This document shows, piece after piece, positions 1-7,857 of a stretch of DNA of 16,633 nt (position 1 is the stretch's first letter; every line of letters begins with the position of its first letter). The position numbers were made by a program, and so were the translations under genes. This stretch comes from Desulfobulbaceae bacterium (GTDB lineage: Bacteria > Desulfobacterota > Desulfobulbia > Desulfobulbales > Desulfocapsaceae), in NCBI GenBank assembly GCA_030599175.1, contig JAUVON010000025.1:1-16633 (forward strand), given 5' to 3'. Under the pieces are notes generated by a model. That model was not told where the DNA came from and did no database searches. It was given only the letters and a program-made list of their open reading frames with translations.

Positions 1-631
1 CCTTGGCGGGGAATGTGGTCATATGTGGCGTGTGGTACACCAGTATATGGAGACCATGAACGGGCCGGCTGATTTTCTTGAGAAGCCGGTTTCATCAATC
101 ACCGGTACCGTCTTTGAAAATGCTGCATCATCCAAGATGGTACATATCAGTGAATTTACGGCCGATCTCATCAAACATGGAAAACTCAAATTTGATAAGA
201 GTCGCAACAGTCATATAAAGGCAACGTTCCACGATTCCTGTAACCCTGCAAGGGCGATGGGACTTATTGATGAGCCTCGATATGTCCTTGACCATGTGGT
301 TGACTGGGTTGAAATGCCTGAAAATACCATAAGGGAACAGACCTTCTGCTGTGGTTCCGGAACCGGTTTGAATACCGATGAAATTATGGAATTGAGGATG
401 CGGGCAGGATTGCCTCGGGCAAATGCAGTGAAGTATGTTCATGAGAAACATGGAGTGAATATGCTTTCATGTGTTTGTGCAATCGATAGAGCGACACTGA
501 CTTCTCTGAACGACTACTGGACACCGGAGGTTGGTGTCTGTGGTGTGACTGAGCTTGTTGCCAACGCAATTGTCCAGGAAGGTGAGACCCGTGGTGAGCT
601 TGAAGAAGGTCTCCGGACGATGGTCTTCTAA
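1..631 (+). CDS. dsrK: DsrK, catalytic-type iron-sulfur subunit of DsrMKJOP (C-terminal part; gene runs off the left edge)
   Basis: The reading frame is already open at base 2 and gives the last 209 residues of a larger protein. It is related to heterodisulfide reductase subunit HdrD. DsrK sits on the cytoplasmic side of the DsrMKJOP complex and is thought to reduce the DsrC trisulfide made by sulfite reductase. Visible are the end of a first CCG domain (GGECGHMWRV just after the edge) and a second one: HDSCNPAR, then FCCGSGTGLN, then SCVCAIDRA. In the last motif the second cysteine of the usual CxxC is Asp (CAID). Family membership is secure because dsrJ, dsrO and dsrP follow in the usual order. 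The N-terminal ferredoxin part and dsrM lie outside the window. Confidence 0.93.
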   Translation, partial: LGGECGHMWRVVHQYMETMNGPADFLEKPVSSITGTVFENAASSKMVHISEFTADLIKHGKLKFDKSRNSHIKATFHDSCNPARAMGLIDEPRYVLDHVVDWVEMPENTIREQTFCCGSGTGLNTDEIMELRMRAGLPRANAVKYVHEKHGVNMLSCVCAIDRATLTSLNDYWTPEVGVCGVTELVANAIVQEGETRGELEEGLRTMVF

Positions 632-660
632 ATCCTGATCAGAATAGAGGAGTATATTTT

Positions 661-1062
661 ATGTACAATAAAAGATTTATCATACCGGGACTGGTCATAT
701 TTGTCCTCTTTGTCACTTTTCCGCTCTGGTTTAATGCTTTTTCCACCGCAAGCCCTGTACCAAAACCTGAATTGCCGCCGGGAGGGGAGAAAGAGTGTGT
801 AGCTCCTGCGTCCGAAATGCGGGATAGACATATGGTGCTGTTAAACGAATGGAGAGATGGAGTCCTGCGGGATGGGGAGCGTGATGTTATCACAGTGGGT
901 GGTAAGCAATATCGAAAAGGTTTGCAAATGGCCTGTATGCAATGTCACACAAGCAAGGAAAAATTCTGTGACACCTGTCACGACTACACCTCTGTCAAGC
1001 CTTTCTGCTGGGATTGTCATTTGACCCCGGAAGAGGCTGCGTTGAAGAAGGAGACACACTAA
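661..1062 (+). CDS. dsrJ: DsrJ, periplasmic triheme cytochrome c of DsrMKJOP
   Basis: A 133-residue protein with one N-terminal hydrophobic segment (about residues 6-26) that acts as an uncleaved anchor or signal. Three CxxCH heme c motifs lie at residues 92-96 (CMQCH), 103-107 (CDTCH) and 116-120 (CWDCH). Cys46 in KECVAPASEMRDRH matches the conserved DsrJ cysteine known from Allochromatium as an unusual heme ligand. The role is periplasmic electron transfer within the sulfite-reduction membrane complex, with an unsettled donor or acceptor. AGGAG lies about 8 bases before the ATG. The TAA stop overlaps the ATG of dsrO in TAATG, which implies translational coupling. Confidence 0.95.
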   Translation: MYNKRFIIPGLVIFVLFVTFPLWFNAFSTASPVPKPELPPGGEKECVAPASEMRDRHMVLLNEWRDGVLRDGERDVITVGGKQYRKGLQMACMQCHTSKEKFCDTCHDYTSVKPFCWDCHLTPEEAALKKETH

Positions 1063-1904
1063 TGGATAAGCAAAGAAGAAAATTTCTGAAGGTAGCTGGT
1101 GCAACGGCACTGGCCGGCATCAGTGCTCCTGCGGTTGTCAAGTTGACGTCCTCTCCAGCGATAGCATCTTCAGAACATGGTGCCGCAGCGGATGCTCATG
1201 GAGCCCCTGCCGATGCTCATAAGGCGGCCGCCCACGGTGCAGAAGAAGCACCCAAAGGTGTTCGTCTTGGGCTTTTGGTTGATATGCGTAAATTTTACGG
1301 TAAACCTGAACTGCTCGATAAAGCAATTGCCGCCTGCCATAAAGTTCATAATGTCCCACAGATCGACAACAGGAAGAGTGAGATAAAATGGGTCTGGAAA
1401 GCTCCATTTGAAAATGTTTTCCCGGAACATTCCAACAGTCATTCTTCAAAAATTCGAAAAGAAAATGATTTTTTAATTATGTGTAATCATTGCGATGAGC
1501 CTCCCTGTGTGAGGGTATGTCCAACACAGGCAACTTATCGACTGCCAAATGGTATTGTTGCCATGGACTTCCATCGCTGTATTGGCTGCCGTTTCTGTAT
1601 GATGGGTTGCCCGTATGGCGCCCGGAGTTTTAACTGGGAAAATCCGCGTCCGTATATCAAGGAGTATAATCCTGACTTCCCCAGCCGTATGCGGGGTGTG
1701 GTCGAAAAATGTAACTTCTGTGGTGAGCGTATTGCACTCGGGAAAGAGCCAGCGTGCTTAGAAGCTGTCAAGGAATCCGGTGCAATTGTTTTCGGTGATC
1801 TCAATGATCCCGGGTCTGAGATTCGCGAGGTGCTTGACAAGGAGAATACGATCCAGAGGAAGCCTTCTCTTGGAACTAAACCATCAGTCTTTTACATAGT
1901 GTGA
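1062..1904 (+). CDS. dsrO: DsrO, periplasmic ferredoxin-like iron-sulfur subunit with Tat signal
   Basis: The 280-residue protein begins with a twin-arginine signal (RRKFLK at 5-10, then a hydrophobic stretch to about 33), so it is exported folded with its clusters. After an Ala/His-rich linker come cysteine groups at 141/144/149/153, 173/176/179/183 and 217/220/232. Lone Cys92 (AACHKVH) remains from an ancestral first group, and Val236 replaces the last cysteine of the fourth group. This leaves ligands for three [4Fe-4S] clusters, as described for DsrO. It should pass electrons between DsrJ and the membrane subunit DsrP. The ATG at 1062 is preferred to codons further upstream: it has AAGGAG in front, overlaps the dsrJ stop and starts directly before the Tat motif. 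Confidence 0.95.
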   Translation: MDKQRRKFLKVAGATALAGISAPAVVKLTSSPAIASSEHGAAADAHGAPADAHKAAAHGAEEAPKGVRLGLLVDMRKFYGKPELLDKAIAACHKVHNVPQIDNRKSEIKWVWKAPFENVFPEHSNSHSSKIRKENDFLIMCNHCDEPPCVRVCPTQATYRLPNGIVAMDFHRCIGCRFCMMGCPYGARSFNWENPRPYIKEYNPDFPSRMRGVVEKCNFCGERIALGKEPACLEAVKESGAIVFGDLNDPGSEIREVLDKENTIQRKPSLGTKPSVFYIV

Positions 1905-1911
1905 GGATGTC

Positions 1912-3087
1912 ATGATTGAAAAAGTGTTTAAAGGAAACTCTCGCTACTGGATGTGGCTCGCATTTCTGAGCGCGTTCGTTGGAGTCGGAGCGATCTGTTA
2001 TATCAGACAATATCTCTTTGGCCTCGGATTGACCGGTATGGGGCGTGATCTGTCCTGGGGACTGTATATTTCTCAGTTTACCTTTCTCGTTGGTGTTGCC
2101 GCGGGAGGGTTGATGCTCGTTCTTCCATACTATATTCATAATTACAAGGTATTTGGCCGTCTTACTATTCTTGGTGAGTTTCTGGCCATTTCAGCGATCA
2201 TTATGTGCCTTATGTTCATTATGGCTGATATTGGCCAGCCGTTGCGTGGCTTGAACATGATGCTGCATCCGACCCCGAACTCCATGTTGTTTTGGGATAT
2301 GGTTGTATTGCTTGGGTATCTTGGGCTCAATGTTATCTGTGCCTGGGTTATTCTTACGGCAGAGCGTAAACAGGTCAAACCACCTAAATGGGTCTATTTC
2401 TTTGTTTATCTTTCAATTCCCTTTGCAGTTTCAATTCATACTGTAACGGCAATGCTCTATTGTGGTCTGCCCGGGCGTCATTTCTGGCTCTCCGCGATTA
2501 CTGCACCCAGGTTTCTGGCGTCCGCTTTTGCCGCCGGTCCTGCACTGATCGTTATTGCATGTCTTGTCATGAAGCGGGTGGCCAATTTTGATGCAGGGAA
2601 AGAGGCTATCAGCAAATTGACCACTATTATTATGTATGCTGCTCTCATAAATGCATTTTTTGTACTGCTGGAATTCTTCGTTGGATATTATTCCAATATT
2701 CCCGGGCATAAGCATTCCCTTGAATATCTTTTCTTTGGGCTTGAGCATCATGGTGTTGTGTATAATAACCTTGTACCGTTTATGTGGACATCTGTAATGC
2801 TCTGCTTTGGTGGGCTTGGTCTCTTTGCTTATATGAAAATCAGAAAGGTCGGCACCGACCTGATGGTTGGGATTGGTTGCGGCATGATTTTTTTCGCTCT
2901 GTGGCTTGATAAGGGACTTGGCTTTGTGCTGGGTGGACTGGTTGTCAGCCCGCTTCATGAAATTGTCGAGTATTATCCGACTGCGAATGAGATTGGAATT
3001 ACAGTTGGTATCTGGGCTACCGGATTTCTGCTTGTAACTTTAATGTACAAGATTGCAGTGGATGTTGAACATGAGGTAGAAGCATAG
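1912..3087 (+). CDS. dsrP: DsrP, NrfD/PsrC-family quinone-interacting membrane subunit
   Basis: A 391-residue, very hydrophobic protein in which about ten membrane spans can be picked out, from WLAFLSAFVGVGAICYI near the N-terminus to the last span around 365-385. This fits the NrfD/PsrC/HybB family, which exchanges electrons between menaquinone and a periplasmic iron-sulfur partner, here DsrO. GAGG stands 5 bases before the ATG, and the gene starts 7 bases after the dsrO stop, so it belongs to the same transcript. It is the last dsr gene in the run: a strong terminator follows 28 bases after its stop. dsrC is not adjacent. Confidence 0.95.
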   Translation: MIEKVFKGNSRYWMWLAFLSAFVGVGAICYIRQYLFGLGLTGMGRDLSWGLYISQFTFLVGVAAGGLMLVLPYYIHNYKVFGRLTILGEFLAISAIIMCLMFIMADIGQPLRGLNMMLHPTPNSMLFWDMVVLLGYLGLNVICAWVILTAERKQVKPPKWVYFFVYLSIPFAVSIHTVTAMLYCGLPGRHFWLSAITAPRFLASAFAAGPALIVIACLVMKRVANFDAGKEAISKLTTIIMYAALINAFFVLLEFFVGYYSNIPGHKHSLEYLFFGLEHHGVVYNNLVPFMWTSVMLCFGGLGLFAYMKIRKVGTDLMVGIGCGMIFFALWLDKGLGFVLGGLVVSPLHEIVEYYPTANEIGITVGIWATGFLLVTLMYKIAVDVEHEVEA

Positions 3088-3114
3088 ATTATTCTCTGTA
3101 AATATTGTAATTTG

Positions 3115-3147
3115 AAAGCCTCCGACTTGTCGGGGGCTTTTTTTTTT
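3115..3147 (+). terminator. Intrinsic terminator of the dsr operon
   Basis: The arms AAAGCCTCCGAC (3115-3126) and GTCGGGGGCTTT (3129-3140) form a 12-pair stem with one T-G wobble and a 2-base TT between the arms, so the innermost pairs must open. A run of ten T (3138-3147) follows. This is a textbook Rho-independent terminator just after dsrP. It also argues against any start of the next gene upstream of about 3150. Confidence 0.93.
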
Positions 3148-3207
3148 GTTAACTTGCGGGGTATAAAAACAGAGAAAGTAAATTCTAAGGTAAAACGAGA
3201 GTCGGCG

Positions 3208-3852
3208 TTGCATAAAAAACAGGTACTGATAGTATTTTATTCCTTTACCCGTCAGACAAAACTTATGCTGAATAAGTTTATTGAAGGGCTGGAAAGTGAA
3301 GGTATAGAAGTGACCATGCAGCGACTGGTTCCGGTTTCACCTTATGAGTTCCCGTTCAAGTCCTATGGCGGATTGATAAAAGCGACAATTGAGACGTTTT
3401 TTCAGATAAGATCTGAAATTAAATCGATAGATGAAAAGTGTTACGGGAATTGGGACAGAGTGATTATTGGCGGACCTACATGGTCGTATCATCCAAGCGG
3501 CCCTGTGCTTGAATTTTTAGACCGGTACGGTAGGGATGTATGTGCTGGTCAGCATGTGATCCCGTTTATATCATGCAGGGCGTATTGGCGTGTCCATAAC
3601 TGGGGGCTTCACCGACGGCTTAAAAAATGTGGCGCAGGAGTGGTAGAAGATCCCATTGTATTTACTCATCTCATACGTGAACCGTGGCGAACTATTGGTC
3701 TGATTATGCAGATGCGGGGGAAAATGGTACGTAAAGAAGAGAATTCATGGTTTCGGAAAAGATACCCGGGATATGGGCATAACAGGGAGCAGCGGACTGT
3801 TGCCTTGGAGAAGGGGAGACAACTTGCCCGGGAATTGCTTGACAGCCCTTAG
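3208..3852 (+). CDS. Flavodoxin-family protein, probable FMN-binding oxidoreductase
   Basis: The frame is open from before the dsr terminator, but those codons would be translated terminator. The best start is TTG at 3208 with GAGAG at 3197-3201, giving 214 residues. TTG at 3154 is the alternative. The N-terminus (QVLIVFYSFTRQTK, residues 5-18) resembles the first strand and phosphate loop of flavodoxins. IIGGPTWSYHPSGPVLEFL around residues 87-104 resembles the flavin-side loop of flavodoxin and NAD(P)H:quinone oxidoreductase families. The rest is charged and lacks membrane segments, so a soluble cytoplasmic protein is expected. It could serve as a low-potential carrier or flavin reductase, but no substrate can be inferred. 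It is separated from dsr by the terminator and converges with pilD. Confidence 0.75.
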   Translation: MHKKQVLIVFYSFTRQTKLMLNKFIEGLESEGIEVTMQRLVPVSPYEFPFKSYGGLIKATIETFFQIRSEIKSIDEKCYGNWDRVIIGGPTWSYHPSGPVLEFLDRYGRDVCAGQHVIPFISCRAYWRVHNWGLHRRLKKCGAGVVEDPIVFTHLIREPWRTIGLIMQMRGKMVRKEENSWFRKRYPGYGHNREQRTVALEKGRQLARELLDSP

Positions 3853-3864
3853 ATTGTACAATCT
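3851..3864. promoter_or_regulatory. 14-bp perfect palindrome between convergent stops
   Basis: AGATTGTACAATCT is its own reverse complement. It spans the stop of the flavodoxin-like gene and the stop of pilD. It lacks a loop and a T tract, so it is not a standard terminator. A chance palindrome or a protein-binding site are both possible. Confidence 0.25.
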
Positions 3865-4655
3865 CATGGCCATTGTCCTGTGACATAAAGATGATAAAAA
3901 TAGAGAATTTTTTCCGAGTAAAAAATATAGATCAGGGCTGCAATGGATAGAAAGGGGCCAAAAGGGATTCTGGTGCTGCCACCTTTTTTTTGCCATTTCA
4001 TCGCAATAAGCCCGACAATAGAACCGGCAGATGAACTCACAAGGATGATAAATGGAAGAGACTGCCATCCAAGCCATGCTCCTAACATAGCAAGGAGTTT
4101 GATATCCCCGCCTCCCATGCCATCCTGTTTACGTAAGAAGAAGTAGAGGAAGGCGATACTGTAGAGAACGCCCCCGCCGAGGAGTAAGCCGATCAGAGAA
4201 CTTTGCCAGGTTACGCTGCTGTTAACCAGTGAAAAGAGAAAGCCAAGGATAATTCCGGGAAGGCTTATTACATCGGGAATGATCTGGTGATGGATGTCAA
4301 TGAAGATGATGACCAGAAGGGATGCACCAAGGACGAAATAGCCACCAGCCTGTAGAGAATAACCAAATTTAAAGCAGACTGCGGCTGCAAGAAGGGCAGT
4401 CAGCATTTCTACTACAGGGTATTGAAGGGATATGGGTGTATGGCAATGTGAGCATTTCCCGCGAAGAAAAATGTAACTTAAAACAGGAATATTTTCATAC
4501 CACGAAAGGTCATTCAGACATTTGGGGCAATGGGAGGCCGGAAAGACAATAGAGGCATCTTGTTCAGGAAGCCGCAGGATGACGACATTGAGGAAGCTGC
4601 CGATTATTGCGCCAAAAAGAGCTGGAATTATGAGGATAATGGTTTCAGGTTGCAT
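3864..4655 (-). CDS. pilD: Type IV prepilin peptidase / N-methyltransferase (PilD/GspO family)
   Basis: A 263-residue polytopic inner-membrane aspartyl protease that cleaves and N-methylates type IV pilins and type II secretion pseudopilins. The N-terminal domain has GSFLNVVILRLP (19-30) and a zinc-type cysteine tetrad, CPKC at 43-46 and CSHC at 68-71, as in bifunctional PilD. The catalytic aspartates are Asp120 in FIDIHHQIIPD and Asp184 in GMGGGDIKL. Length is normal for the family. No pilin or secretion genes adjoin it here, so its substrates lie elsewhere. The ATG has no clear Shine-Dalgarno sequence, but the conserved N-terminus supports this start. It is divergent from pyrK. Confidence 0.95.
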   Translation of the reverse strand: MQPETIILIIPALFGAIIGSFLNVVILRLPEQDASIVFPASHCPKCLNDLSWYENIPVLSYIFLRGKCSHCHTPISLQYPVVEMLTALLAAAVCFKFGYSLQAGGYFVLGASLLVIIFIDIHHQIIPDVISLPGIILGFLFSLVNSSVTWQSSLIGLLLGGGVLYSIAFLYFFLRKQDGMGGGDIKLLAMLGAWLGWQSLPFIILVSSSAGSIVGLIAMKWQKKGGSTRIPFGPFLSIAALIYIFYSEKILYFYHLYVTGQWP

Positions 4656-4673
4656 TTTACGAATAAATTATCT

Positions 4674-4686
4674 GATTAGACTAATC
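4674..4686. promoter_or_regulatory. Palindrome GATTAG-A-CTAATC in the pilD/pyrK divergent region
   Basis: A perfect 6-bp inverted repeat around a single A lies 19 bases upstream of the pilD start, in the 104-base gap between pilD and pyrK. Its size and place fit an operator for a dimeric regulator, but no regulator family is recognised. No convincing -35/-10 pair was found in either direction. Confidence 0.3.
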
Positions 4687-4759
4687 GTCCTGAGCCTGGT
4701 AGATAAGCCTAGTTACCTGGGCAGTTAAAACAATAATTACATCAAGTGTATCGCTAACT

Positions 4760-5548
4760 ATGTCACAATACCAGGAAAAAGCAACCGTATCACGTGTTGA
4801 GCAATTATCGGCGAAAAACTATCGTTTAACTCTTGATTCCCCTGGTATCGCCGGGGCTGCCAAAGCTGGTCAGTTTGTCATGATTCGCACCGGACTAGCC
4901 AAAGACCCTCTATTGAGACGTCCGTTTTCAATTCATCAGACAAGCGCCAATGGCCACCTCCAGATCTATTTTAAAGTGGTTGGTCGAGGAACTGATATGC
5001 TTGCACGTGTAAAGGCAGGGGAGATAGTGTCGATTTTTGGGCCACTGGGTAGAGGGTTCCAGATAAATAAAAATTCTCCTGCAATAATCATCGGTGGTGG
5101 ACTGGGGATAGCTCCAATGCTCTTTCTTGCCAAGAGTATCTGTCGACTGAAAACTGATTGCAGTAATGACCATATTATCCTTGGGGGCAGGGAAAGATCA
5201 GAGGTAGAACCGCTTGTTAATGATTTCAAGCAGTTCGGTTTGAAGCTGGGTTTAGCAACGGATGATGGATCGTATGGACATCAGGGATATGTGACAGATC
5301 TTCTGAAATCTCTTGAACTGCATTCTGGATGTACCGTCTATGCCTGTGGTCCAGAGCCGATGATGGCCCGGGTCTATAGCATTAGCAAGTCCGGCGGCAT
5401 GCAATGTCAGGTGTCGGTTGAAAGTGTCATGGCGTGCGGTATGGGAGCCTGTCTTGGATGTAGCAGGATGACAAAGAAAGGAACTTATACCCATGTATGT
5501 CTTAATGGTCCTGTCTTCAATGCGGAGGAACTGATATGGAATTCATAG
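4760..5548 (+). CDS. pyrK: PyrK, electron-transfer subunit of dihydroorotate dehydrogenase B
   Basis: A 262-residue flavo-iron-sulfur protein that moves electrons from PyrD to NAD+ during pyrimidine synthesis. The FAD site is LLRRPFSI (51-58), followed by a ferredoxin-reductase fold with GGGLGIAPM (112-120) and ACGPEPMM (195-202). The C-terminal [2Fe-2S] ligands are Cys226, Cys231, Cys234 and Cys247 (ACGMGACLGC then HVCLNGP), the PyrK pattern. Length is normal. The last 13 bases overlap pyrD, which indicates coupled, roughly equal production of the subunits. No strong Shine-Dalgarno sequence precedes the ATG. Confidence 0.95.
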   Translation: MSQYQEKATVSRVEQLSAKNYRLTLDSPGIAGAAKAGQFVMIRTGLAKDPLLRRPFSIHQTSANGHLQIYFKVVGRGTDMLARVKAGEIVSIFGPLGRGFQINKNSPAIIIGGGLGIAPMLFLAKSICRLKTDCSNDHIILGGRERSEVEPLVNDFKQFGLKLGLATDDGSYGHQGYVTDLLKSLELHSGCTVYACGPEPMMARVYSISKSGGMQCQVSVESVMACGMGACLGCSRMTKKGTYTHVCLNGPVFNAEELIWNS

Positions 5549-6486
5549 ACAACAGGGAAGACATTTTTCCTGACCTGCGTGTTAATATCGGCTCCCTTGA
5601 GATAGCTAACCCGGTGATGACAGCCTCGGGTACCTTCGGATATGCAAGAGAATTTGAAAATCTTATGAACCTGCATCGACTGGGGGCGGTAATTGTAAAA
5701 GGTATTTCTCTTTATCCGCGTCCCGGGAATCCTCCTCCGCGTATTGTTGAAACCGCATGTGGAATGCTCAATGCCATAGGTTTGCAAAATGTCGGGGTGG
5801 ATAGATTTATCTCTGAAAAAATGGACTACCTTGCCGGTCTCAATATACCGGTTATTGTCAATATCCTGGGAGATTCTCTGGCTGAATACAGGGAAATTAC
5901 AGAGCGGCTGGCCGGGGTTCCTGGGGTTGCCGGGATCGAGGTGAATATATCCTGCCCCAATGTTAAAAAAGGAGGGGTTGCTTTTGGTACCGACCCGTCC
6001 ATGGCAGCAGCTGTGACTAAGGCTGTAAAAGAGCGTGCTGACGTTCCTGTGATGGTCAAGCTTTCCCCAAATGTATCTGACATTACCCTTGTGGCCCGGG
6101 CTGTTGAGGATGGTGGTGCCGATTCCATATCCCTGATCAATACTCTGATAGGGATGGCTATTGATTTGAAAACCAGACGACCTGTTCTGGCGAATGTAAT
6201 CGGAGGCCTTTCCGGCCCTGCTATTAAACCGGTGGCCTTGCGGATGGTTTACCAGGTGGCCTCCACTGTATCCATCCCGGTAATAGGAATAGGTGGCATT
6301 GAAACGACCGAAGATGCACTGGAATTTCTCCTTGCCGGGGCATCTGCTATACAGATTGGTACTGCCAATTTTATAAATCCGAGAGTGAGTGAAGAGATTG
6401 TTGAAGGTATAGGCAAGTATGTGGTCGATGAAAAACTCCCATCGATACGATCTATTATCGGTGGGCTGTCAATTAATGATGGCTAA
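5536..6486 (+). CDS. pyrD: PyrD, dihydroorotate dehydrogenase class 1B catalytic subunit
   Basis: A 316-residue soluble FMN enzyme that oxidises dihydroorotate to orotate. VMTASGTFGYAREF near the N-terminus and VIVKGISLYPRPGNPPPRI are family signatures. The catalytic base is Cys140 in VNISCPNVKKGG; a cysteine here, rather than the serine of class 2 enzymes, marks class 1. The C-terminal IGIGGIETTEDALEF and ASAIQIGTANF form the FMN phosphate site. The preceding pyrK makes it class 1B, using NAD+ through PyrK. GGAGG lies 7 bases before the ATG, inside the pyrK coding region. Confidence 0.96.
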   Translation: MEFIDNREDIFPDLRVNIGSLEIANPVMTASGTFGYAREFENLMNLHRLGAVIVKGISLYPRPGNPPPRIVETACGMLNAIGLQNVGVDRFISEKMDYLAGLNIPVIVNILGDSLAEYREITERLAGVPGVAGIEVNISCPNVKKGGVAFGTDPSMAAAVTKAVKERADVPVMVKLSPNVSDITLVARAVEDGGADSISLINTLIGMAIDLKTRRPVLANVIGGLSGPAIKPVALRMVYQVASTVSIPVIGIGGIETTEDALEFLLAGASAIQIGTANFINPRVSEEIVEGIGKYVVDEKLPSIRSIIGGLSINDG

Positions 6487-6549
6487 TCAAAAACACTTCA
6501 CAGTAGGGGACATTTTACGAGTCCATCAAGAAATGAAAGAATCGAAACT

Positions 6550-7824
6550 ATGATAGAAATTACGCCAATATCCAGGGTAGATGCAAGGATATATGTTCCC
6601 GGCTCAAAGAGCCTGACCCAGCGAGCTCTCATTGCGGCAGCCCTTGCTAAGGGAGACAGCCGACTTATCGGTTCTCTTGAAAGCGAAGACACGGAGTATT
6701 CCTCCAGGGCCCTTGTTCAGATGGGGGTTGAAATCGATAAAGGTGATAAATGGCGTGTTCGTGGTAATGGAGGGGTGATCCACCCAAGTGACGGGCCAAT
6801 CTATCTGGGCAACAATGGTACTGCTACTCGTTTTCTGACTTCAGTGGCCTCCCTTGGAAAATCGACCTTTATTATTGACGGGGATGAGCGGATGTATGAG
6901 AGGCCTATCAGTCCGCTGATAGATGCCTTGAGGGGATGGGGGGTTGATATATCTTCTATGAAAGGTAGCGACTGCCCTCCCCTTAAAATCAATGCACACG
7001 GTATAAGCGGCGGCACTACAGTATTGCCGGAGGGAAAATCCAGCCAGTATCTCTCCTCGCTCCTGCTGGTCGCGCCCTATGCCCGGCAACCCGCTGTTCT
7101 GCACGTGGAAGGGAGGGTGTTGTCAAAACCTTATGTGGCTATGACTCTGGCTGTGATGTCCGATTTTGGCATAGAGGTGGAAGCCTCTCCGGATTTCAGC
7201 CACTTTTCAATTCCTCAAGGGTGCTATCAGGCAAGGGATTATGAAATCGAGGGCGATGCCTCAAACGCGTCCTATTTCTGGGCTGCTGCTGCGGTGACCG
7301 GAGGAAGGGTGGTGGTTGAGAATGTACCTGTACCATCTCTCCAGGGAGATGCAATGCTGGTACCTCTTCTGGGACGTATGGGTTGCGAGGTGAGCAGGTC
7401 AGGAAATGGAATTGCTCTGCAAGGGTCTGAACGTCTGGAGGGAATAACCGTGGATATGGGAGATATGCCTGATGTTGTCCCAACTCTTGCGGTAGTTGCT
7501 GCCTTTGCCCATGGCGATACTGTGATTAGCAACATCGCTCACTTGCGTATAAAAGAGTGTGATCGATTGTCCGCTGTGGTGAAAGAACTTGGCAAACTTG
7601 GGGCGAAGATTGACGAATATGAAGATAGTATGGTCATTCATGGAGATGGTGGAAAAAATCTTCAGGGAGCGGAGATAGAAACCTACGAGGATCACAGGAT
7701 GGCGATGAGCCTGGCCGTTGCAGGACTTCGAGTCCCAGGAATAATAATTACCGGGGAAGAGTGTGTAGCGAAGTCGTTTCCTGATTTCTGGCAGCGATTT
7801 GCTCTTCTTGCAAACACTGGCTGA
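6550..7824 (+). CDS. aroA: EPSP synthase (3-phosphoshikimate 1-carboxyvinyltransferase)
   Basis: A 424-residue shikimate-pathway enzyme that joins phosphoenolpyruvate to shikimate 3-phosphate. The N-terminus has the substrate motif PGSKSLTQRALIAAALA (17-33). YLGNNGTATRFLTS (85-98) is the PEP loop, EGKSSQYLSSLLLVAPYA (161-178) the shikimate-phosphate loop, and RIKECDRLSAV and YEDHRMAMSLAV the C-terminal signatures. The PEP loop differs from the class I form GNAGTAMRPL at three positions. It lies 63 bases after pyrD on the same strand and may share the transcript. The Shine-Dalgarno sequence is weak. No terminator hairpin is visible in the 33 bases before the convergent mltA. Confidence 0.96.
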   Translation: MIEITPISRVDARIYVPGSKSLTQRALIAAALAKGDSRLIGSLESEDTEYSSRALVQMGVEIDKGDKWRVRGNGGVIHPSDGPIYLGNNGTATRFLTSVASLGKSTFIIDGDERMYERPISPLIDALRGWGVDISSMKGSDCPPLKINAHGISGGTTVLPEGKSSQYLSSLLLVAPYARQPAVLHVEGRVLSKPYVAMTLAVMSDFGIEVEASPDFSHFSIPQGCYQARDYEIEGDASNASYFWAAAAVTGGRVVVENVPVPSLQGDAMLVPLLGRMGCEVSRSGNGIALQGSERLEGITVDMGDMPDVVPTLAVVAAFAHGDTVISNIAHLRIKECDRLSAVVKELGKLGAKIDEYEDSMVIHGDGGKNLQGAEIETYEDHRMAMSLAVAGLRVPGIIITGEECVAKSFPDFWQRFALLANTG

Positions 7825-7857
7825 GGGCAAAGTCTGTACAATCGATTTCCCAGATCG

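Noticed and set aside
3112..3207. N-terminal extension of the flavodoxin-like gene to TTG at 3112
   Set aside because: The added codons lie across the dsr terminator hairpin and its T tract, with no ribosome site.
7825..7857. Possible bidirectional terminator between aroA and mltA
   Set aside because: Only a 4-bp CGAT/ATCG pairing is present, without a GC-rich stem or T tract.
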